DNA from: an uncultured Lachnospiraceae bacterium
GTDB lineage: Bacteria; Bacillota; Clostridia; Lachnospirales; Lachnospiraceae
Direction: 5' to 3'
Length of the DNA: 6,802 nt
NCBI GenBank assembly: GCA_947177925.1
Contig: CAMWWJ010000184.1
Coordinates: 1-6,802 of the forward strand
The notes under the pieces are model-generated. The model was not told where the DNA came from and did no database searches. It saw only the letters and a list, made by a program, of their open reading frames with translations. Position numbers and translations under genes: made by a program. Positions 1 through 5,023 of this stretch are shown here, piece after piece (within the stretch, counting starts at the first letter, position 1; every line of letters starts with the position of its first letter).

Positions 1-924
1 GCTTATGACCGCTTCCTTTGGCGCCTTTGCTTTTGCCACCTTCACTGCATGAAGAACCGGCCCTTCGCTTTTATAATCCTCAAAATATTCCCAGCAGACC
101 TTGGCGGTTACCTGCACCCATTCCTTCTGTTCCAATGCTTCTGCCTTGTCATATTTGCAGGCATAGCCTAGAAATGCCATATCATCCGCACAACAGGTCA
201 TTGCCATCCTTCCCGGCACAAAATAGCCGTCCGGAAACTGTTCGGGCTTTAATACCATGGCAAGAAATTCCACTGTTTTTCCTACATAACGCTCCATGTT
301 ATCCAGCATATCAATATACCAGACCCCATAGCCTGTATCATCCAGGGAAATAACGTCCCCATTCACATCGTAGGGAAGGTCCTCCTCCAAAGTGGCATTA
401 ATCTCTCCTTTGGAATCTTCAAAAATAATCTCCGCCTGCTGATTAATCGCCTTGATATTGCGTTTGTAGTTTGCCAACTGGTTTTCCAGTCCGTCACAGC
501 GATTCATGATAATCATTTCCGATTTTCTAAGCATCTCTGCCAGCAAAGACTTCATATTTGTAAAATACATGGAAAAGGTAGATCCGTCAATACAGGTAAC
601 CTGCTGTTCCACCTTCCAGTGCCATGGAAGCTTCATATTTTTTGCATTCCACATGCCGTTATATTCAATGATGATTCTGGAAGGCTTATGCTTCTTTTCC
701 AGCTCGATCAGCTTCGTGGACTGGAAATCTTCCTCTTCTTCTATCAACTCCACTACGGTACGGCTTTTTTTCAACACTTCCTCCGTATAAGTAACCTCTC
801 CTTCTTCGCAGAGGAGCAACAGTGTCTTTCCCCTTGTCTGAAAGTAAGGCTGTGCTAACGTATAAGTGATGAACTCGCTTTTTCCGCTGTCTAAAAATCC
901 GTTAATCACATAAACAGGAATCAT
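1..924 (-). CDS. G3E (CobW-like) GTPase fused to a YcgQ/DUF1980-like C-terminal domain, 3' end cut by the window
   Basis: The frame is open from ATG at 924 to the window edge (308 codons) and stops just short of its stop codon. An AAGGA ribosome binding site lies 5 nt before the start. The N-terminal half resembles a G3E P-loop GTPase: MIPVYVINGFLDSGKS gives a Walker A (GFLDSGKS, residues 9-16), IIIEYNG (84-90) sits where CobW proteins have IEPSG, and MNRCD (140-144) sits at the base-recognition NKxD. The metal-binding CxCC of the family is absent; only C39 lies nearby. The C-terminal part (about 210-308) has FVPGRMAMTCCADD (235-248), then a W-V-V segment and a proline-containing end. This matches my recollection of the YcgQ/TIGR03943 tail, with the Cys pair C244-C245 as likely metal ligands. 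It follows the CobW gene by 21 bp, so the two are probably cotranscribed. YcgQ relatives usually sit beside a YcgR-type permease, which could lie beyond base 1. The metal is unknown; zinc is the best guess. Confidence 0.8.
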   Translation of the reverse strand, partial: MIPVYVINGFLDSGKSEFITYTLAQPYFQTRGKTLLLLCEEGEVTYTEEVLKKSRTVVELIEEEEDFQSTKLIELEKKHKPSRIIIEYNGMWNAKNMKLPWHWKVEQQVTCIDGSTFSMYFTNMKSLLAEMLRKSEMIIMNRCDGLENQLANYKRNIKAINQQAEIIFEDSKGEINATLEEDLPYDVNGDVISLDDTGYGVWYIDMLDNMERYVGKTVEFLAMVLKPEQFPDGYFVPGRMAMTCCADDMAFLGYACKYDKAEALEQKEWVQVTAKVCWEYFEDYKSEGPVLHAVKVAKAKAPKEAVIS

Positions 925-945
925 ATCTATCCTTCTTTCTGGCTT

Positions 946-2139
946 TTAAGCAAATAATTTCTTTAAGTTTTCTTCCTGAAGTTCGGAACCGATTACACAG
1001 ATTTTCCCGGTATATTCCGGATTGCCGTCCCTTACTTCACTTTCTGCAGGCACATAATCAAAATATATAAAGGTCTGGCTGTCTTTTGCAGCCACCATTC
1101 CTTTTGCCCGGAGCACGAAGCCATAGGTATCCTTGTCCTCCAATGCCTCCAGTATGTCCGAAATCTGCTCCTTGGTAAACTGCTTTGGAGTTTCCATGCC
1201 CCAGCTTGTAAACACTTCGTCCGCATGATGATGTCCATGGCTGTGGTCGTGGCCACAGGAGCCGCTTTCGCCGTGGTCATGATGGTGAACATGTCCTTCA
1301 TGGTCATGATTGCATTCTCCATGCTCATGATGATGGTGCTCGTGCTCTTCATGTCCGTGACCGCACTCTCCATGCTCATGATGATGCTCGTGCTCTTCAT
1401 GGTCATGGCCACACTCTCCATGCTCATGATGGTGATGATGGTCGTGGTCGTGACAGCCACAAGTACAATCCTCCCCGTGTTCATGGTGATGTTCATGCTC
1501 ATGCTCTTCCAGCACTTCTTTCAGCAGCTCCGCCTGAAAATCACTTCTATGTTCCATTGCCTCTAAAATCTGCTCGCCCTTTAAGCTGTCCCATGGGGTA
1601 GTAATGATTGCCGCCTTTTCATTGTGCTCCCTGATCATTGCCACACAGGCTTCCAGCTTTTCCTCTGTCATTTTGTCTGTACGGCTTAATATAATAGTTC
1701 CGGCATATTCAATCTGATTGGCAAAAAATTCACCAAAGTTTTTCAGATATGTCTTACACTTTGTAGCATCCACAACAGCTACAGCGGAATTCAGCACAAC
1801 TCCTGTTTCCTCCATGACTCCTTCCACTGCCTTTAATACATCGGAAAGCTTCCCTACTCCGGACGGCTCGATCAGCACCCTGTCCGGCTTATAAGTATCA
1901 ATTACTTCCTTTAAGGATGTTCCAAAATCCCCTACTAAAGAACAACAAATACATCCTGAATTCATTTCTTTAATTTCAATTCCGGCATCCTTTAAAAATC
2001 CGCCGTCAATTCCGATTTCTCCAAATTCGTTTTCAATGAGTACTACTTGTTCATCCTGAAAGGACTCCTTTAACAGCTTTTTGATAAGAGTTGTCTTCCC
2101 CGCTCCTAAAAATCCTGATATAACATCAATTTTACTCAT
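946..2139 (-). CDS. CobW/COG0523 family GTP-dependent metallochaperone with a His-rich insert
   Basis: This is a 397-residue G3E GTPase that probably delivers or stores a transition metal in the cytoplasm. Walker A is GFLGAGKTT (residues 9-17). The family metal-binding motif GCICC is at 62-66 (C63, C65, C66), EPSG is at 91-94, and SRTD (152-155) replaces the usual NKxD. A His-rich insert covers about 213-305, and a CobW_C domain (about 308-397, with the LRAKG segment) closes the protein. The frame can be extended to GTG at 2148, but that codon lies inside the AAAGGTGA ribosome binding site. ATG at 2139, 5 nt after that site, is the better start. The family includes zinc (YciC/ZagA, YjiA), cobalt and nitrile-hydratase chaperones. 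The GCICC motif and the histidine tract favour zinc, nickel or cobalt, but the sequence does not decide. The start lies 39 bp downstream of the hflX stop, behind a probable promoter of its own. I saw no clear Zur box. Confidence 0.93.
   Translation of the reverse strand: MSKIDVISGFLGAGKTTLIKKLLKESFQDEQVVLIENEFGEIGIDGGFLKDAGIEIKEMNSGCICCSLVGDFGTSLKEVIDTYKPDRVLIEPSGVGKLSDVLKAVEGVMEETGVVLNSAVAVVDATKCKTYLKNFGEFFANQIEYAGTIILSRTDKMTEEKLEACVAMIREHNEKAAIITTPWDSLKGEQILEAMEHRSDFQAELLKEVLEEHEHEHHHEHGEDCTCGCHDHDHHHHHEHGECGHDHEEHEHHHEHGECGHGHEEHEHHHHEHGECNHDHEGHVHHHDHGESGSCGHDHSHGHHHADEVFTSWGMETPKQFTKEQISDILEALEDKDTYGFVLRAKGMVAAKDSQTFIYFDYVPAESEVRDGNPEYTGKICVIGSELQEENLKKLFA
1225..1503 (-). repeat. Imperfect tandem repeat coding the His-rich insert of the CobW protein
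   Basis: Residues 213-305 of the CobW protein contain 42 histidines and 7 cysteines. The tract is built on a repeated unit of the type EHGECGHDHEEHEHHH. Unit starts fall at residues 220, 239, 255, 272 and 288, so the period is 16 to 19 residues (48 to 57 bp). The cysteines are clustered as DCTCGC in the first unit, followed by one GEC per unit in the next three. Such tracts bind several metal ions in related chaperones (HypB, UreE, CobW). The near-identical DNA units make copy-number change by slippage likely. On the plus strand the same bases read as a Met-rich open frame (1225-1566), which is a shadow. Confidence 0.9.
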
Positions 2140-2172
2140 TTCAATCACCTTTCTTCTTTCTATTCAACCTTT

Positions 2173-2200
2173 AGTATATCACATTTTTTCATTTACGCAA
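2173..2200 (-). promoter_or_regulatory. Probable sigma-A promoter of the CobW operon, overlapping the hflX stop codon
   Basis: Read on the minus strand, TATACT (2173-2178) is a 5/6 match to the -10 box. It is preceded by TGA (2179-2181), giving the extended form TGnTATACT; that TGA is also the hflX stop codon. A weak -35 TTGCGT (2195-2200) lies 16 bp upstream. Transcription would begin near 2166, leaving a leader of about 27 nt with the AAAGGTGA ribosome binding site. I do not recognise an operator in it. Confidence 0.45.
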
Positions 2201-3447
2201 AATTTTCTATATCTTCCAAAATCAGCCTGACTTAAGGAAAGAAAAAGTCTGGTTCCCTGGCTTTCATAGACAGTTTCCTTAATGACTGCCTGTTTTTGCA
2301 GATAGGACACAATCTGCCCTTCTGAAAAGGGAATGAGCATTTCACAATCCACGTAGCCCGCTTTGGACATATGAAAAATATTCTTTACTAAAGCTTCTAT
2401 ATGCTTTTTGTTTTTGGCACTCATATAAATGGAATCCTCTTTTACTTTTGGAAGGGAAAATTCCAAATCCTCCTTTAAATCCGCCTTATTATACACAATC
2501 ATCATAGGAATGTGGGCAGCCTCCAGCTCCTTTAAGGTTTCCTCCGTAACCGCCATATGTTCCTTATAATGTGAGTCCGAAAAATCCACTACCTGCAAAA
2601 GCAGGTCCGCATTTTTTACCTCTTCCAGAGTGGAACGAAATGCTTTAATCAGGTTGTGGGGAAGATTGCTGATAAATCCAACTGTATCGGACAAGAGAAA
2701 GCTTCTTTTATCCTGCCCCACGATTTTGCGCACAGTGGTTTCCAAGGTGGCAAAGAGCATATCCTTTTCCAGCACCTTCTTTTCCTCATCCTGCACATAT
2801 AAATCCACCATCTGGTTCATAATCGTAGACTTTCCCGCATTGGTATAGCCTACAAGCGCCACTTGGAATTCTCCGGTTCGAAGCCGCCTTTTCCTCTGGG
2901 TATCCCTTTCTCTGGAAACCTCCTCTAACTCTTTTCTAAGCTCACTGAGCCTGTGTTCAATTTTTCTTCTGTCCAGCTCCAGCTTCTTTTCTCCGGCTCC
3001 TTTATTGCTAAGACCACTGCCGCCGCCCTGTCTGCTCAGCGCTTCATGAAGGCCCACCAGCCTTGGCAACATATATTGGAGCTTTGCAGTCTCCACCTGC
3101 AGCTTGGCTTCCCTTGTTTTTGCTCTTGTAGCGAAAATCTCCAGAATCAGAGTCGTTCTATCCAAAATAGGAAGCTTCAGTTCTTTTTGCAGGTTACGAA
3201 GCTGGGAAGGGCTTAAAGCATTGTCAAATACAATGACTTCTGCCCCTGTCTCTTCCGCTTTTTCCCGCACTTCCTCCACTTTTCCCGTTCCGATATAAAA
3301 AGCTTTATTGGCTGCCGGGAGAGTCTGCTCCACCGCAGAGACCACTTCCATGTTACAGGCTTCTGCCAGGGCTGCCAGTTCTTCCATGGACTGGGTGAAG
3401 AGGGGGGTGTTGTTTAAATTCAGGCCTACTAAAAGTGCTTTTTCCAT
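2179..3447 (-). CDS. hflX: GTPase HflX (ribosome-associated GTP-binding protein)
   Basis: This is a 422-residue TRAFAC-class GTPase that in studied bacteria binds the 50S subunit and splits stalled or hibernating ribosomes. The HflX N-terminal domain covers about 1-190 and ends in the family's glycine-rich linker (GGGSGLSNKGAGEKK, 141-155; then LELDRR, 156-161), followed by a basic helical arm. The G domain carries G1 GYTNAGKST (200-208), a G2 threonine in ATLETT (233-238), G3 DTVGF (254-258), G4 NKAD (320-323) and G5 SAK (343-345). A short C-terminal domain follows. The linker is divergent from the common GGxGxRGPGETQLETDRR form, so this may be one of several HflX-like paralogues. The start at 3447 is chosen because AAAGGA lies 7 nt upstream and MEKALLVGLN is a normal HflX opening. 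The frame stays open to 3726, but those 93 extra codons translate a hairpin repeat and overlap the end of the preceding gene. No convincing promoter was seen just upstream. Confidence 0.95.
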   Translation of the reverse strand: MEKALLVGLNLNNTPLFTQSMEELAALAEACNMEVVSAVEQTLPAANKAFYIGTGKVEEVREKAEETGAEVIVFDNALSPSQLRNLQKELKLPILDRTTLILEIFATRAKTREAKLQVETAKLQYMLPRLVGLHEALSRQGGGSGLSNKGAGEKKLELDRRKIEHRLSELRKELEEVSRERDTQRKRRLRTGEFQVALVGYTNAGKSTIMNQMVDLYVQDEEKKVLEKDMLFATLETTVRKIVGQDKRSFLLSDTVGFISNLPHNLIKAFRSTLEEVKNADLLLQVVDFSDSHYKEHMAVTEETLKELEAAHIPMMIVYNKADLKEDLEFSLPKVKEDSIYMSAKNKKHIEALVKNIFHMSKAGYVDCEMLIPFSEGQIVSYLQKQAVIKETVYESQGTRLFLSLSQADFGRYRKFCVNEKM

Positions 3448-3480
3448 GTTGTTGTCCTTTTTTGTTTTTTTAGGTTGTGG

Positions 3481-3619
3481 GGATACTGGGATGTGTCTTG
3501 AGTTCTGGGACACGCTTTCGCTCTGCTTTGCACGTAGCGGTACTAGGCTTGCAAAGGACGCAAGCCAAGGACCGACGTGCACGCAAAGGTCCCCGAACCC
3601 AAGACACATCCCAGTATCC
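3481..3619 (+). repeat. Long hairpin element, copy 1 (31-bp arms, conserved core)
   Basis: The arms are 3481-3511 and 3589-3619 and pair at 29 of 31 positions. The mismatches are 3501/3599 and 3506/3594; the first is A·C on the plus strand but a G·U-type wobble on the minus strand. Inside are CACGCTTTCGCTCTGC (3511-3526), AGCGGTACTA (3536-3545), a perfect 7-bp tip stem GGCTTGC/GCAAGCC (3546-3552, 3560-3566) with loop AAAGGAC, and AAGGACCGACG (3567-3577), which pairs back towards AGCGGT. These core blocks recur in the copy at 4834-4981, in the opposite orientation; strand here means core orientation. No U-tract follows either end, and there is no transposase or target duplication. It fills most of the gap between the SGNH gene and hflX and ends 33 bp before the hflX start. 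The class is unknown: a mobile palindromic element or a structured RNA are the main options. Confidence 0.88.
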
Positions 3620-3636
3620 GGCTCTACGTTACAGAA

Positions 3637-3679
3637 AGTTTCCAAAGGGCAGAGATGGGGATGGGGGCTCTTGGAAACT
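3637..3679 (-). terminator. Inverted repeat at the end of the SGNH gene, possibly a weak terminator
   Basis: AGTTTCCAA (3637-3645) and TTGGAAACT (3671-3679) form a perfect 9-bp inverted repeat that begins inside the SGNH stop codon. The loop of about 25 nt is long. On the minus strand the stem is followed only by TTCTGT, not a true U-tract, so termination would be weak. The loop is G-rich on the plus strand (runs of 3, 4 and 5 G at 3648-3669). It may simply be another palindrome associated with the neighbouring hairpin element. Confidence 0.3.
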
Positions 3680-4682
3680 ACTTTCCTTTGAATAAATCCT
3701 GGTATTGTTCGGTTAGCTCCCTGCAAAATCTTTGAGTACCTTTTGGATTTAGGTGGTCGGCATCCCCGAAACAGTCATTTGGATAGGCAGTCAGGTCAGT
3801 ATCAAAAATAACGGTTTCATGCCATGACTGCAACGCTTCCATGTATTGGGCATAGTGGGCTTTAAAGTCTTCTGTCAGAATGGCATAGGAGGCTTCATTC
3901 ATAGGCATATTTTTTACAATTACATGGATATTATTTTCACTGCATAAGGATAATATCTGCCACATATAATGAGTTATTATGCGATTTGCTGAAAAGTCGG
4001 TTTCTTTTGCCTCACCGTTAAAACTGTCGCTGTACGCTGCTGTGCCGTAATAGCTTTGTCCTCTTCCTGCTTCCATCTGTGCATATTTCTCTTTTGTTTT
4101 TTGATAACGGAATACAAAGCCGGCTTTTTTTAAGGCAGTGGCATATTTATTGGGCATATATGCTTTGTACATCATATATTCCACCGGATAATTGTCTATG
4201 AGAATACTCTGATTCTCTTCATATTCTTTTGCAATATTTATGATTTCCATAAAATCTTCCGTGTCCATTGTGTGGAAATAGACGCTTCTTGTCCAAAGAG
4301 TGTCTACATCACTATAATGCATTGGCGCATAGGACAAAATCACTGTTTCCGGCACCGGGTGGTGTTCCAGATATTCCTTCAGTGTATAATAGCCTTCAAT
4401 GGGAGTTGCCCCTCCTAATGACAGATTATAGCAGTCCCCTGAAAGCAAATCAGGAACAAAGCCTGCCTTTGCCCGGGAATCCCCTAAGATTATGATAGAG
4501 TTGTCTTCGGCGCTGTCCTTCACATAATCCTTCTGCTGCCTATACATAGCATACTCATCATCCATGTAATACTCCGGAAAAAAACGGCAGTACAGAGGCA
4601 GCAACACAAAAAACGGCACCAACAATATGAGCAGCTTACCTGCTGTTTTTCCAATTTCCTTCCACATTACTTTTCTATCCAT
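3678..4682 (-). CDS. Membrane-anchored SGNH-hydrolase-like protein, probable partner of the MBOAT acyltransferase
   Basis: This is a 334-residue protein. One hydrophobic helix (about 15-33) near the N-terminus should anchor it with the rest outside the membrane. The SGNH signature is clear: GDSR at 67-70 with nucleophile S69 (block I), NLSLGG at 86-91 (block II glycine), an N-containing MPMNE stretch at 259-263, and D307-x-x-H310 in GDADHLNPKG (block V). The layout resembles the DltD and AlgX/AlgJ-like proteins that take an acyl group passed across the membrane by an MBOAT protein and place it on a polymer. The MBOAT gene lies directly upstream on the same strand, which supports O-acetylation of an exopolysaccharide or wall polymer; the substrate cannot be told. 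The ATG at 4682 has only a weak GGA ribosome binding site, and the next in-frame ATG (residue 6) has none better. It is separated from the MBOAT gene by 341 bp. Confidence 0.85.
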   Translation of the reverse strand: MDRKVMWKEIGKTAGKLLILLVPFFVLLPLYCRFFPEYYMDDEYAMYRQQKDYVKDSAEDNSIIILGDSRAKAGFVPDLLSGDCYNLSLGGATPIEGYYTLKEYLEHHPVPETVILSYAPMHYSDVDTLWTRSVYFHTMDTEDFMEIINIAKEYEENQSILIDNYPVEYMMYKAYMPNKYATALKKAGFVFRYQKTKEKYAQMEAGRGQSYYGTAAYSDSFNGEAKETDFSANRIITHYMWQILSLCSENNIHVIVKNMPMNEASYAILTEDFKAHYAQYMEALQSWHETVIFDTDLTAYPNDCFGDADHLNPKGTQRFCRELTEQYQDLFKGK

Positions 4683-4764
4683 TTCATTTCCATCTTTAAT
4701 CTACTGTTAACATTGATTCCCACTTCCTGTCACTTCCCCAAATCTTTCCCCACTCTCAATCCCC

Positions 4765-4804
4765 TTTATACCACAGCCCCAAAACAACTATTCAGTTTAT
4801 AGCA
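4765..4804 (-). promoter_or_regulatory. Two extended -10 motifs upstream of the SGNH gene
   Basis: On the minus strand TGCTATAAA (4796-4804) and TGGTATAAA (4765-4773) each match the extended -10 form TGnTATAAT at all but one base. Neither has a recognisable -35 box at 16 to 18 bp. Either could start the SGNH transcript downstream of the hairpin element, with a leader of about 75 to 110 nt. The evidence is motif-only and weak. Confidence 0.3.
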
Positions 4805-4833
4805 TTTCAAAATGATGACTTTTCCGATACACA

Positions 4834-4981
4834 GTGGGAGCTTTCATAGCATATGGTAGTCTTCCGGGCCTTGGCAAAGTCGCCGGCACTTATGCCCCGT
4901 ACTTTGGGGCATTAGTACCGCTGCGTCTTTGCAGAGCGAAAGCGTGCCCGGAAGACTACCATATGCTATGAAAGCTCCCAC
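4834..4981 (-). repeat. Long hairpin element, copy 2 (perfect 36-bp arms, conserved core)
   Basis: The arms 4834-4869 and 4946-4981 are perfectly complementary over 36 bp and enclose 76 nt. Read on the minus strand, the interior repeats the core of the copy at 3481-3619: CACGCTTTCGCTCTGC (4931-4946), AGCGGTACTA (4913-4922), a perfect 7-bp tip stem ATGCCCC/GGGGCAT (4906-4912, 4892-4898) with loop AAAGTAC (4899-4905), then AAGTGCCGGCG. GCAAAGTCGC on the plus strand can pair with GCGTCTTTGC, so nearly the whole element folds into one rod. The arms share no sequence with those of copy 1. No U-tract follows either end, so it does not look like an intrinsic terminator, although so strong a stem could still block polymerase or RNase. 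It lies 43 bp past the MBOAT stop. Its identity is unknown. Confidence 0.92.
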
Positions 4982-5023
4982 GTCCGCCAATCCACTCTCC
5001 CCAAAGGTTGAATAAATTACACC

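Larger units (their letters stand above)
4683..5023. other. 341-bp intergenic gap between the MBOAT and SGNH genes
   Basis: The gap holds the hairpin element (4834-4981) and the two extended -10 motifs. I find no coding frame with a ribosome binding site and no tRNA in it. The left part (4683-4760) is purine-rich on the minus strand and carries only the weak SGNH ribosome binding site. The 42 bp between the MBOAT stop and the element show nothing distinctive. The gap is long for two genes expected to form one operon. Confidence 0.7.

Noticed and set aside
18..858. Plus-strand open frames at 18-353, 506-790 and 619-858
   Set aside because: They are antisense to a minus-strand frame that is open over all 308 codons with a ribosome binding site and recognisable motifs.
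1032..1502. Minus-strand frame of 156 codons overlapping the CobW gene
   Set aside because: It is a frame-shifted reading of the same His repeats, with Met/Thr/Ile low complexity. The CobW frame is complete and has all family motifs.
1225..1503. CRISPR-like array
   Set aside because: The repeats are contiguous, in frame and code a His-rich protein segment. There are no unique spacers of regular length.
1225..1566. Plus-strand Met/Val-rich open frame
   Set aside because: It is the antisense reading of the CAT/CAC histidine repeats of the CobW gene (ATG from CAT). It has no independent support as a gene.
2140..2148. GTG at 2148 as the start of the CobW gene
   Set aside because: The GTG lies within the AAAGGTGA ribosome binding site that is correctly spaced for ATG at 2139, and the family N-terminus fits the shorter form.
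3308..3695. Plus-strand frames across the hflX start and hairpin element
   Set aside because: They read through antisense hflX and the palindrome, give low-complexity or non-family sequence, and lack a good ribosome binding site.
4683..4833. Riboswitch upstream of the SGNH gene
   Set aside because: I could not find any conserved aptamer motif in this stretch; it is mainly purine-rich leader sequence.
4834..4981. Ordinary intrinsic terminator for the MBOAT gene
   Set aside because: The stem is far longer than a terminator stem, encloses a structured core shared with another site, and no T-tract follows on either strand.
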